Below are positions 17,784 to 26,400 of a stretch of 64,000 nucleotides of DNA, one piece after another. Positions within the stretch are counted from its first letter, which is position 1, and each line of letters opens with the position of its first letter. A model generated the notes under the pieces. It was given only the letters and a program-made list of their open reading frames with translations. It was not told where the DNA came from and did no database searches. This DNA is from Staphylococcus lutrae (lineage in GTDB: Bacteria; Bacillota; Bacilli; Staphylococcales; Staphylococcaceae): positions 1,922,001-1,986,000 of the forward strand of contig NZ_CP020773.1 of NCBI RefSeq assembly GCF_002101335.1, given 5' to 3'. The position numbers and the translations under genes are program-made.

Positions 17784-19622
17784 ATGCAATTTGTATCGCT
17801 AGTCATCGTCATTATTGCGGCGATGATCACACCCATCTTGATTCATAGGTTGAAAATTTCATTTTTACCGGTAGTTGTTGCTGAGATTTTGATGGGGATT
17901 ATTATCGGCAATTCATTTTTAAACTTAGTTCATCGAGATGATGTGTTGAATATTTTATCCACGTTAGGGTTTATTTTCTTAATGTTTTTAAGTGGTTTGG
18001 AAATTGATTTTTCAGCCTTTAAAAAAGATAAATCGAATAAAAAACAAAACGAAGCCGAGCAACAAGGCCCAAGTCATTTAAAATTAGCGCTTTATGTTTT
18101 TATGTTAATTATGTTGTTTTCTATTGGGCTTTCCTATGCCTTCCACTGGTTCGGCTTAATCGATGATGTCCTATTAATGGTGATCATTATTTCTACGATC
18201 TCATTAGGCGTTGTTGTGCCAACGTTGAAAGAAATGCATTTAATGAGTACGACGATAGGTCAATTTATTTTGCTCGTAGCGGTTTTAGCAGATTTAGCGA
18301 CGATGTTATTGCTGACGGTTTATGGTGCATTGCATGCATCAGGAGGCGGTACAATTTGGCTCATCGGGATTTTGGTCGTTTTTACGATTGTCTTTTACTT
18401 TTTAGGTGGACTATTCAAGAAAGCACCGTTTTTAGAAAAATTAATGAATGGGACGACGCAAATTGGTATTCGTGCAGTTTTCGCATTGATGATATTATTA
18501 GTCGCGTTAGCAGAGGGCGTCGGTGCAGAACACATTTTAGGGGCGTTTTTAGCAGGCGTCGTTGTGTCGTTGCTCGGGCCAACTAAAGATCTTGTCGAAA
18601 AATTAGACTCATTTGGTTATGGTTTCTTCATCCCGATTTTCTTTATTATGGTTGGGGTGGACCTCGACATTCCTTCGTTGATTAATGATCCGAAAATAGT
18701 GTTGATCATCCCAGCATTGATTATCACTTTCATCATTTCAAAATTAGTGCCTGTCATGTTGATAAAGAAATGGTTTGATATGAGAACCACGATTGCTTCT
18801 GCGTTTTTGTTGACGTCTACATTATCGCTCGTCATCGCTGCGGCAAAAATCGCTGAGAAGTTGGGAACAATCAGTGAAGAAACGTCAGGCATTTTAATTT
18901 TAAGTGCTGTGATTACGTGCGTATTTGTCCCGATTGTTTTTAAAAAGCTCATTCCGATTCCAGACGAAGTACAACGTTCGATTAAAGTGGCAATGATTGG
19001 GAAAAATCAATTATCTATTCCTATTGCACAAGGCCTACGTTCGCAACTTTATGAAATTTCGCTGTACTATCGAAAAGATTTATCCGATCATCGAGTACTA
19101 TCGGACGACATTACAATGATAGAGATGACGGATTATCGCTCGGATATTTTGGAGAGACTTGGCTTGTATGAGAGCGATATTGTGGTCTGTTCAACGAATG
19201 ATGACGAGATTAATCGCCGCGTCGCTTTAATGGCAAAGGAACACGGTGTAGAGCGTGTCATTTGTCGTTTAGAAACGAATGATGAAGCACAGGAACTGAG
19301 CAGCCAAGGCATTGAATTGTTTAGTAACTTCCAAAGCAATCAGATTTTATTAAAAGGGATGATTGAGACGCCGAACATGTTGAATTTACTTAGCAACGTC
19401 GAAACCTCTTTATATGAAATTGGTATGTACAATTATGCATTCGATCAAATGCAGTTGCGCCATTTTCCATTCGGTGGAGATATCATCTTTGTCCGGATTA
19501 TTCGCAACAATGAATCTATTGTGCCTCACGGTGATACGCAACTTAAGTATGGTGATCGATTAATTGTGACAGGTACGAAAGAATATGTGGATCAATTGAA
19601 AATAGAACTTGAAATGTTTTAA
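17784..19622 (+). CDS. CPA2-family cation:proton antiporter with TrkA domains
   Basis: The 612-residue protein has about 12 membrane spans in the first 385 residues (a Na+/H+ exchanger fold with GLEIDFS and HILGAFLAG motifs), then a TrkA-N-like domain (IKVAMIGKNQLSIPI, a degenerate nucleotide-binding loop) and a TrkA-C domain at the end (GDRLIVTGTKEYV). This arrangement resembles KefB/YjbQ-type exchangers that export K+ or Na+ against protons. GAGGGAG precedes ATG. It follows mgtE by 13 bases. Confidence 0.88.
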   Translation: MQFVSLVIVIIAAMITPILIHRLKISFLPVVVAEILMGIIIGNSFLNLVHRDDVLNILSTLGFIFLMFLSGLEIDFSAFKKDKSNKKQNEAEQQGPSHLKLALYVFMLIMLFSIGLSYAFHWFGLIDDVLLMVIIISTISLGVVVPTLKEMHLMSTTIGQFILLVAVLADLATMLLLTVYGALHASGGGTIWLIGILVVFTIVFYFLGGLFKKAPFLEKLMNGTTQIGIRAVFALMILLVALAEGVGAEHILGAFLAGVVVSLLGPTKDLVEKLDSFGYGFFIPIFFIMVGVDLDIPSLINDPKIVLIIPALIITFIISKLVPVMLIKKWFDMRTTIASAFLLTSTLSLVIAAAKIAEKLGTISEETSGILILSAVITCVFVPIVFKKLIPIPDEVQRSIKVAMIGKNQLSIPIAQGLRSQLYEISLYYRKDLSDHRVLSDDITMIEMTDYRSDILERLGLYESDIVVCSTNDDEINRRVALMAKEHGVERVICRLETNDEAQELSSQGIELFSNFQSNQILLKGMIETPNMLNLLSNVETSLYEIGMYNYAFDQMQLRHFPFGGDIIFVRIIRNNESIVPHGDTQLKYGDRLIVTGTKEYVDQLKIELEMF

Positions 19623-19631
19623 TAGTAAATG

Positions 19632-19688
19632 GGCACCTATCAAAATCAGAGTGTGAACGTTGATGTAACGGGTTTTGATAGGTGTGCC
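19632..19688 (+). terminator. Inverted repeat after the antiporter gene, possible terminator
   Basis: GCACCTATCAAAA pairs with TTTTGATAGGTGT across a loop of about 28 bases. No T run follows, so termination is uncertain. Confidence 0.4.
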
Positions 19689-19716
19689 ACGTTATTGAGG
19701 ATATCATTTTTAAAAT

Positions 19717-19755
19717 TTAGTACCAGATGTTAAAATTAAGAACAAGATGTAATTA
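19717..19755 (+). promoter_or_regulatory. Candidate FapR operator, imperfect and repeated, before fabI
   Basis: TTAGTACCAGATGTTAA (19717-19733) resembles the FapR box TTAGTACCnGnTACTAA, with a good left half and a weaker right half. A second similar but weaker stretch, TTAAGAACAAGATGTAATTAA minus its ends, follows at 19736-19755. FapR represses fatty acid synthesis genes, including fabI in Bacillus, and is relieved by malonyl-CoA. Confidence 0.45.
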
Positions 19756-19775
19756 AACGAAAAGGAGTAATCAAA

Positions 19776-20546
19776 TTGATGAATCTTGAAGGCAAAACAT
19801 TTGTAGTGATGGGTATCGCAAATAAACGGAGTATCGGTTATGGTGTTGCAAAAGTATTGGATCAATTGGGGGCAAAATTAGTATTTACATATCGAAAAGA
19901 AAGAAGTTTTAAAGAGTTAGACCAATTGATTGACCAACTGAATCAAACTGAGAAACATGTTTATCAAGTGGATGTTCAAAGTGACGAAGATGTGATTAAA
20001 GGTTTTGAACAAATTGGTAAAGATGTCGGTAAAATTGATGGGGTATTCCATTCTATCGCGTTTGCACGTGTTGAAGAATTGAGAGGGCGATATTCTGAAA
20101 CGTCACGTGACGGCTTCTTACTTGCACAAGATATCAGTGCATACTCATTAACTATCGTTGCACGTGAAGCGCGAAAAATCATGAACGAAGCGGGAAGTAT
20201 CGTGACATCGACTTATATTGGTGGCGAATTTGCTGTACCAAACTATAACGTAATGGGAATTGCAAAAGCGAGTTTAGAAGCGTCAGTGAAATATTTGGCA
20301 GCCGATTTAGGTCAAGATAATATTCGAGTGAATGCCATTTCCGCAGGCCCGATTCGTACGTTAAGCGCAAGAGGGGTAGGGAGTTTTACGACGATTTTAA
20401 AAGAGATTGAACAACGTGCACCATTAAGACGTAATGTTGATCAAGAAGAAGTCGGCAAAACGGCTGCTTATTTGTTAAGTGACTTTTCTTCAGGTGTCAC
20501 AGGTGAAAACATTCATGTCGATGCTGGATATCATGCAATTCGTTAA
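19776..20546 (+). CDS. fabI: Enoyl-ACP reductase FabI
   Basis: The protein has 255-256 residues of the FabI-type short-chain dehydrogenase family: GIANKRSIGYGVAKVL (cofactor loop), HSIAFAR, and the catalytic YNVMGIAKASLEASVKY (Tyr and Lys). It reduces trans-2-enoyl-ACP in the last step of chain elongation and is the target of triclosan. TTG 19776 fits GGAG (19764-19767) and homologue length better; ATG 19779 is the alternative. A terminator follows. Confidence 0.96.
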   Translation: MMNLEGKTFVVMGIANKRSIGYGVAKVLDQLGAKLVFTYRKERSFKELDQLIDQLNQTEKHVYQVDVQSDEDVIKGFEQIGKDVGKIDGVFHSIAFARVEELRGRYSETSRDGFLLAQDISAYSLTIVAREARKIMNEAGSIVTSTYIGGEFAVPNYNVMGIAKASLEASVKYLAADLGQDNIRVNAISAGPIRTLSARGVGSFTTILKEIEQRAPLRRNVDQEEVGKTAAYLLSDFSSGVTGENIHVDAGYHAIR

Positions 20547-20578
20547 GGCGTCTATGTGTGGATTGGATTTGGAAGTCT

Positions 20579-20620
20579 CTAAGACAACCTCATTTTCAAA
20601 AATGAAGTTGTCTTTTTTTA
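20579..20620 (+). terminator. Terminator of fabI
   Basis: AAGACAACCTCATTTT pairs with AAAATGAAGTTGTCTT across a 2-4 base loop, and seven T follow. Confidence 0.85.
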
Positions 20621-20797
20621 TTGTAAATAGCTTATTTTTGTTATGCGTAAGAAGAAAAGCTAATGGGGAGGGTCCGTATTGGAGGCTTTCAAACGTATCA
20701 AAACCACCCATGTCAATGGATGATTTTGATACATAAATTTGTTTGATATCGCGGGTCTCGTAATACCAGAAAAGGGTGTGGAAACGGCTTGCATGGC

Positions 20798-21184
20798 TTA
20801 CTTACGTCTTTCTCTCAATTTTTTATTTATTTCTCGACTACTACGATAATTCAAAAAGTAAGTACAGAGCCAAATGATGATATAAATCACAGAAAACTCA
20901 AGGAAAAATCCTAAATATTCCTTAGGGGAAAACCAATGATTATAGACATTCATGGCAAAAACAATCAGCGCAATGGTTAAAAAATGACAAATGCTTTTTT
21001 GTAAAAGTGACCAGTTTTTAATATCATAATAGAGTGAAGCGATGCCCATAAAACCACTAAAAGCAAGGCAAGAGACAATGTTTGATACGGTTTGTGTTTC
21101 AACGCCTCCTACGATTAAGCTTAAGCTATAAATGATTCCCCCTATACCGATACCATAGATATACAAATTGATTATTTTTTTCAT
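20798..21184 (-). CDS. DUF3021-family membrane protein, probable partner of the LytTR regulator
   Basis: The 128-residue protein has four predicted membrane spans and the polar tail SSREINKKLRERRK. DUF3021 proteins are usually coded directly after a small LytTR regulator, as is the case here with an 11-base gap. In the analogous streptococcal pairs HdrRM and BrsRM the membrane protein holds the regulator inactive. Inference: this protein does the same. No enzymatic motif is seen. Confidence 0.8.
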   Translation of the reverse strand: MKKIINLYIYGIGIGGIIYSLSLIVGGVETQTVSNIVSCLAFSGFMGIASLYYDIKNWSLLQKSICHFLTIALIVFAMNVYNHWFSPKEYLGFFLEFSVIYIIIWLCTYFLNYRSSREINKKLRERRK

Positions 21185-21194
21185 TTATTCTCCC

Positions 21195-21644
21195 TCACAA
21201 TCCTAGTTTTTCTTCCAAATTTTTCAAGTAACGACGGCTAATAATTATTTTGGTTTTGTTGGTTAAAACAGCCAGCATATTACCCGAGAAAGAAGCTTCC
21301 ATCATCTGCAAGTGATTCAAATTAATGAGCGCTTGTTTGGATACTTGAACAAAATGATCAGTTGGCAAACGATCTTTCATCTTGTAAAGGCGTTCCCGCA
21401 TGCGGTAGCATTGATTTTTAGTCATAACCACTAAAGCGTCTCCATCCACTTCGATGGTAATAATCTCATCTATTTTTAGCAAGTAAATGTGATCATCGGA
21501 TTTAACCGCAATAACGTCTGATTTCATGACTTGAAAGGCTTCCAAATAGGCCACCAAATCTGAAACTTCCTTATCGTATTGTGCTTTCTCAATCGTCAAA
21601 ACCAAATCATGCTGAGCTTTATTTTCTTTAAATCGCCATTTCAT
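21195..21644 (-). CDS. LytTR-family DNA-binding regulator
   Basis: The 149-residue protein has a short N-terminal region and a LytTR domain in the C-terminal half (KIDEIITIEVDGDALVV, YKMKDRLPTDHFVQVSKQAL, then IISRRYLKNLEEKLG). No receiver domain is present, so it is not a classical response regulator. Two direct repeats lie upstream in its promoter region, suggesting autoregulation. Paired with a DUF3021 protein, it probably forms a membrane-inhibited regulatory unit. Confidence 0.9.
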   Translation of the reverse strand: MKWRFKENKAQHDLVLTIEKAQYDKEVSDLVAYLEAFQVMKSDVIAVKSDDHIYLLKIDEIITIEVDGDALVVMTKNQCYRMRERLYKMKDRLPTDHFVQVSKQALINLNHLQMMEASFSGNMLAVLTNKTKIIISRRYLKNLEEKLGL

Positions 21645-21713
21645 AGTCTAAACTCCTTCACTTCTATCTTAGACATAGCATATCAAAAAGTAGACGCGCT
21701 GAAATCAAATGTC

Positions 21714-21751
21714 AGCTAAGCGGTTGAAATATAAAGCTAAGCGGTTGAAAT
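21714..21751 (-). promoter_or_regulatory. Two direct repeats, probable LytTR binding site
   Basis: AGCTAAGCGGTTGAAAT occurs at 21714-21730 and again at 21735-21751, exactly 21 bases apart, that is two helical turns. LytTR proteins bind pairs of direct repeats at this spacing. The site lies 70-107 bases upstream of the regulator's start. Confidence 0.65.
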
Positions 21752-21850
21752 GACATCGATTTTTTAGCAAAAATAAAAAATAAAATGTTCACCCATTAAA
21801 GCACGATGGATATGATGTCCTGGGTTCCATTTGATTGAGATTGTTTTATC

Positions 21851-21903
21851 CAAAAAAAGTCAGCACCTCTACGCTTCAATTAAGCGATGCGGGTGCTGAC
21901 TGC
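21851..21903 (-). terminator. Terminator of the AI-2E family transporter gene
   Basis: On the minus strand AGTCAGCACC and GGTGCTGACT form a strong stem, with an inner CGCTTAATTGAAGCG hairpin, followed by TTTTTTT. Confidence 0.85.
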
Positions 21904-21916
21904 TATTCATGTATAG

Positions 21917-23014
21917 TTAGAGCATACTTTTATCATTGACATCACTATGCGCTTTTTGCATGATTTGATGACGATATTTAAAGACATTCCGAACAATTGT
22001 TTTTAGGACGGCGTAAAGTGGTACGGCAACTAAGATTAATGTAAAGCCACCTAAACTACCAGAAGCTAAAATAACAATGATAATCGTTAATGGATGAATA
22101 TTAAGTGATTTCCCCATAACATTCGGTGTAATGACATTTCCTTCTAATTGTTGTGCAATTAAAGTAATGACACAGACCCAAACGAAAGTACTAGGGCTTT
22201 GAATCAATCCTAAAATCCCTGCCGGTAAAAATGCCATCCATGGGCCTAAAAATGGGATCATATTGGCAACAATCGCAAACATGACAAGAAGTAACGTATA
22301 TTCTAAACCGATAATGGTATATCCAACATATAAAATGACGCCCAAAATCAAACTGACAGTGACTTGACCTTGAATGTAGGACATCAGTGTTTGGTTTAAA
22401 TCCTTTAATAAGTTGACGACAAAAATTTTACGTTCGCCATTGAAAATATTTGCCACTGCAGGAATAAAACGTTCATGATCTTTTAACATATATATCAAGA
22501 AAAATGGAACTAAAATAAGCAAAAATAGTGTCGACACAATACTTGAAATAATGTTGAGTGAATTGGATAAGAGGTTTGAAGTCATTTGGCTCAAATATGA
22601 AATGACATCATTGATTTTGTTCGTCACTTCATCAGGTAATCGATCACGTTGGGCCAATGCGAAGTTGATTAATCGCTCCGCTTCACGTTGAATAAATGGA
22701 ATTTGATGGATTAAGTTTTCGATTTGAGTGGCGATGACAGGACCGATGACACCAATGACAGCAGCAATCATAGCTGTGAGTCCCAGCAAGATAATTGTAA
22801 TGCTTGCCCACCTCGGAAGATGATGTTTTTCTAAAAACTTTTGAAAAGGTAAGCAAACATAAAATAAAAACCCACTTAATAATAAAGGCAGTATAATAGA
22901 TTGAATGATTACGATTATAGGCATAAAGATGTAGTTAACATCTAAAAATAATTTAATAAGTAAAAATAAAATGAGCAATGCTATTCCTGTGCGAAACCAC
23001 ACTTTATTTGTCAT
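21917..23014 (-). CDS. AI-2E family (UPF0118) transporter
   Basis: The 365-residue protein has about seven to eight membrane spans, a large extracytoplasmic loop near residues 90-150 (QIENLIHQIPFIQREAERLI), and the family segment QGQVTVSLILGVILYVGYTI, then PFLGPWMAFLPA. Members include AI-2 exporters and sodium/proton antiporters, so the substrate cannot be named. It has its own terminator and stands alone on the minus strand. Confidence 0.88.
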   Translation of the reverse strand: MTNKVWFRTGIALLILFLLIKLFLDVNYIFMPIIVIIQSIILPLLLSGFLFYVCLPFQKFLEKHHLPRWASITIILLGLTAMIAAVIGVIGPVIATQIENLIHQIPFIQREAERLINFALAQRDRLPDEVTNKINDVISYLSQMTSNLLSNSLNIISSIVSTLFLLILVPFFLIYMLKDHERFIPAVANIFNGERKIFVVNLLKDLNQTLMSYIQGQVTVSLILGVILYVGYTIIGLEYTLLLVMFAIVANMIPFLGPWMAFLPAGILGLIQSPSTFVWVCVITLIAQQLEGNVITPNVMGKSLNIHPLTIIIVILASGSLGGFTLILVAVPLYAVLKTIVRNVFKYRHQIMQKAHSDVNDKSML

Positions 23015-23140
23015 ACATAGTTCCTCCTTCTTTTATAACAACACTGTTTACAGTATAGCCCAATCATAAAAAGCTTAAAAGGCTAAATTTAAATCATTAT
23101 GATAAAGATTGAGAATTGGCTCATGTATATCGAAAAAAGG

Positions 23141-23169
23141 TTGCGCGGAATTTATTAAGTGTGTATAAT
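23141..23169 (+). promoter_or_regulatory. Promoter of the alanine/glycine symporter gene
   Basis: TTGCGC and TATAAT with a 17-base spacer predict a start near 23176, about 50 bases before the ATG. Confidence 0.6.
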
Positions 23170-23227
23170 CAATTCATATTATCAGAAAATTTTTAAAAAT
23201 AATCCGAAAGTTTCAGGGGGAATAATT

Positions 23228-24798
23228 ATGTTAGCAACTGTGGTGGGATGGCTTAACGAGATTGTTTGGAGTAAGCCGTTGGTGTATGGTCTTTTGCTTA
23301 CGGGGGTTGCATTTAGTTTAATGAGTCGCTTTTTACAAGTCCGTCACTTTAAAGAAATGATTCGCTTAATGTTCCAAGGAGAGAAGTCACCTACCGGAAT
23401 CTCGAGCTTTCAAGCGATTGCGCTTTCATTAGCAGGGCGTGTCGGAACAGGGAATATCGTCGGTGTTTCAACAGCAATTTTTATCGGGGGTCCTGGTGCG
23501 GTATTTTGGATGTGGGCGACAGCTTTTTTAGGGGCGGGTACGGCATTTGTTGAATCTGCACTCGGTCAAATTTATAAGAAAGAAGAAGACGGCGAATACC
23601 GGGGTGGCCCTGCATACTATATTGAACGGGGAATTAAAGGTAAGTTCGGTAAAATTTATGGCTTGGCTTTTGCAATTGTGACGATTATTTCAGTAGGGTT
23701 GTTACTACCAGGTGTTCAATCTAATGCCATTGCGAGCTCGATGCATAACGCATTTGGTGTGCCGACATGGAGCGTGGCTATTGCCCTTGTGATTATTTTA
23801 GCGTTGATTATTTTTGGAGGCGTGAAATGGATTGCATCCGTTGCAACAGCCGTCGTGCCTTTTATGGCTATTGTCTATATTTTGATGGCTGTAGTCATTA
23901 TTGTGTTAAACATTCAAGAAGTTCCGGCGTTATTTGCACTCATCTTCAAATCGGCATTTGGTATGGAAGCTGCATTTGGGGAATCGTTGGTGCGATGATT
24001 GAGATTGGGGTCAAACGTGGTCTTTATTCGAACGAAGCAGGTCAAGGTACAGGTCCTCACGCAGCAGCGGCGGCTGAGGTCTCACATCCTGCGAAACAAG
24101 GCCTTGTACAAGCCTTTTCAGTTTATGTTGATACGTTATTTGTATGTACAGCGACAGCATTAATGATTTTAATTGCAGGGACGTACAATACGACAGATGG
24201 TACAGTTGAAGCAAGTGGTGCGCCGCATTTGATTAGAGATGGTGGAATTTTTGTACAAAATGCAGATGGCACGAAAGATTATTCTGGTACAGCGATGTAC
24301 GCACAGGCTGGTATTGATAAAGCGCTACACGGATCGAGCTATCACTTTGATCCAAGTGTGTCAGGTTTTGGTTCTTACTTTATTGCCATTGCATTGTTCT
24401 TCTTTGCATTTACAACAATTCTAGCTTATTACTATATTGCTGAAACGAATGTAAGTTTCTTAACGAACCGAGTAGCTAAAAATCAAAATCGACTGTGGCG
24501 GAATGTGACGCGTATCATCTTAATTGCTGCGACAGCTTATGGTGCAGTAAAAACAGCGGATGTTGCATGGGCAATGGGTGACTTAGGTGTTGGATTGATG
24601 GCATGGTTAAACATTGTAGCCATTTGGATTTTACACAAACCTGCAATGAATGCATTAAAAGATTTCGAGTTACAGAAAAAGAAAAATGGGACTGGTAAAA
24701 CAGCGATTTATCGTCCTGATGCGAAGGACTTACCAACTGCAACATTTTGGTTGGAAGATTATCCTAAACGTTTAAAAGAAGAAGAGGTTCAATCATAA
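23228..24798 (+). pseudogene. Alanine/glycine:cation symporter (AGCS family), frameshifted
   Basis: ATG 23228 follows AGGGGGAA. The first 251 codons encode an AGCS transporter (AGRVGTGNIVGVSTAIFIGGPGA split by motif, GGPAYYIERGI). At the G4 run 23978-23981 the frame ends with ESLVR and a TGA at 23997. The remaining protein continues one frame over (GIVGAMIEIGVKRGLYSNEAG, HPAKQGLVQAFSVYVDT). One additional G (TTTGGGGGAATC) would restore a 523-residue protein. It may be a real null, a phase-variable tract or a sequencing error. The family imports Ala/Gly with Na+ or H+. Confidence 0.9.
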
Positions 24799-24857
24799 TT
24801 TGAGGTTAACTTCAGTATTCAAACATGTGATATGAGTGATATAAATTAACACAATCG

Positions 24858-24899
24858 GCGTCTCCTGATACAATGAGATTAATTCGTATAAGGAGGCGC
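24858..24899 (+). promoter_or_regulatory. Hairpin covering the ribosome binding site of the esterase gene
   Basis: GCGTCTCCT (24858-24866) can pair along its full length, with one G-U pair, with AGGAGGCGC (24891-24899), which contains the Shine-Dalgarno sequence of the gene starting at 24904. The loop has 24 bases. This could limit translation unless opened by a factor or temperature. Confidence 0.5.
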
Positions 24900-24903
24900 T
24901 TTT

Positions 24904-25638
24904 ATGTCGTCATTTAAACCAGGTGAAATCACCGTTACACATTTTAATAGTGACTACTTAGAGCGAGAAATTACATTATCAGTGTATTTACCTAGAGATT
25001 ATTCTGATTTATACAAGTCTAAAGTAATTTTTTGTTTTGATGGTCGTGATTTTTTGAGATACGGGCAAATTCATCGTGTCTATGAGAAGCTGAGAAAAGC
25101 AGGGGAAATTGAACGGGCCATTATTATCGGTTTGCACTATGAAAATGTGGAGATGCGGCGTAAGGAATTTCATCCACAAGGTGAAAAGGCAGGGCAAACT
25201 GTTCAAGCTGTCGCTAATGAAATTTTACCTTGGATTGATCGCACGTTTGCAACTTATAAAGTGGGCCATGCGAGATTATTATTAGGCGATAGTTTAGCTG
25301 GAAGTATTGCCTTTTTAACCGCGCTGTCTTATCCGCGTGTCATGAGTCAAGTGGGGATGCTCAGTCCATATTTTGATGATACCGTGAAACAAATTTTCGA
25401 CCGATGCCAATTTAAATCAGAGTTGAATATTTGGCACGTTATAGGAAAAGAAGAAATTGCATTTAAGCTTCCTACGACTGGGGAGGACGCTGATTTTTTA
25501 ACACCGAATCGCGTGTTAAAAGATTTAATCGAGTCTGAAGCAATGACCTATCAATACGAGGAATTAGATGGTGGTCATAACTGGAAAACTTGGCAAAAAA
25601 AACTTCCCGATATGTTGACCTATTTTTTGAGTAACTAA
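24904..25638 (+). CDS. Putative esterase (YjcH/esterase D family, alpha/beta hydrolase)
   Basis: The 244-residue protein has an alpha/beta-hydrolase fold with the nucleophile in LLLGDSLAGSIAF (Ser), SQVGMLSPYF and the C-terminal histidine in ELDGGHNWKTWQ. It resembles the enterochelin-esterase-like family. AGGAGG precedes the ATG. It stands before a 2H phosphoesterase gene with 55 bases between, the same pair as Bacillus yjcH-yjcG. The substrate is unknown. Confidence 0.87.
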   Translation: MSSFKPGEITVTHFNSDYLEREITLSVYLPRDYSDLYKSKVIFCFDGRDFLRYGQIHRVYEKLRKAGEIERAIIIGLHYENVEMRRKEFHPQGEKAGQTVQAVANEILPWIDRTFATYKVGHARLLLGDSLAGSIAFLTALSYPRVMSQVGMLSPYFDDTVKQIFDRCQFKSELNIWHVIGKEEIAFKLPTTGEDADFLTPNRVLKDLIESEAMTYQYEELDGGHNWKTWQKKLPDMLTYFLSN

Positions 25639-25693
25639 TTGTTTAGAAAATTTGCTATAATAGAAAGTAAGCGAATACAAAGGAGGAATTCAA

Positions 25694-26200
25694 ATGATTT
25701 TAGGATTAGCATTAATTCCGTCAAAAGATTTCCAAAAAGAGGTCAATGCATATCGTAAACGTTATGATAAGCATTATACAATGATTCAACCGCATATTAC
25801 GATTAAAAGTCACTTTGACGTTGAAGCGTCTCAACTCGAACAAGTTAAAGCGGAAATTGAAAAGCGTTTGGCAGGGGCACAGGAAGTAGAGGTGCATGTG
25901 ACAAAAGCGTCAAATTTTGCACCGGTTACGAACGTGATTTACTTCAAAGTAGAAAAAAATGCTGCTTTAGAAGATTTATTTAATCGCTTTGATGGAGAAG
26001 ACTTTTATGGCAAATCCGAGCATGCGTTTGTGCCACATTTTACGATTGCACAAGGTTTGACGAGTCAAGAGTTCGAAGATATTTATGGTCAAGTCCGCCT
26101 TGCAGGTGTGAATCATAAAGAAACCATTGATCAATTGTCACTGATGCAATTTAATGAAGATGTCGAGGAATGGGAAGAAATTGCAACGTTCTCTTTATAA
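25694..26200 (+). CDS. 2H-family phosphoesterase, YjcG type (UPF0477)
   Basis: The 168-residue protein has the two HxT motifs of the 2H/2'-5' RNA ligase superfamily: QPHITIKSH near residue 33 and VPHFTIAQG near 115. These histidines form the active site of 2',3'-cyclic phosphodiesterases. GGAGG precedes its ATG. Physiological substrate is unknown. Confidence 0.9.
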   Translation: MILGLALIPSKDFQKEVNAYRKRYDKHYTMIQPHITIKSHFDVEASQLEQVKAEIEKRLAGAQEVEVHVTKASNFAPVTNVIYFKVEKNAALEDLFNRFDGEDFYGKSEHAFVPHFTIAQGLTSQEFEDIYGQVRLAGVNHKETIDQLSLMQFNEDVEEWEEIATFSL

Positions 26201-26266
26201 TAATGAACAAAATGAGACGAAAAGCAATGCTATCTGAAGGATTCGGGACAATAGTATCCATATGAA

Positions 26267-26318
26267 AATGAGAGTGGGATGACGAAATCTATGTTGGTTT
26301 CGTCATCCCACTCTCATT
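26267..26318. terminator. Perfect 21-base-pair palindromic hairpin, bidirectional terminator
   Basis: Arms of 21 bases (26267-26287 and 26298-26318, containing GAGAGTGGGATGACG) pair perfectly around a 10-base loop, between the convergent YjcG and ltaA genes. The AGTGGGA core also occurs in dispersed staphylococcal hairpins and resembles the IS1182 terminal repeat TGGGACA. Confidence 0.7.
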
Positions 26319-26400
26319 CATTTTATGTTGATTTTTAATCATTGTGTTTGTTTTTATGATTTTCAGATGTTATAGGTGCCTCTATCATATTTGAAGCGCA

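Noticed and set aside
23767..23977. Start of the second symporter frame (MERGYCPCDYF)
   Set aside because: Upstream of the G run this frame is a shadow of the true reading; only the part after about 23978 is real protein.
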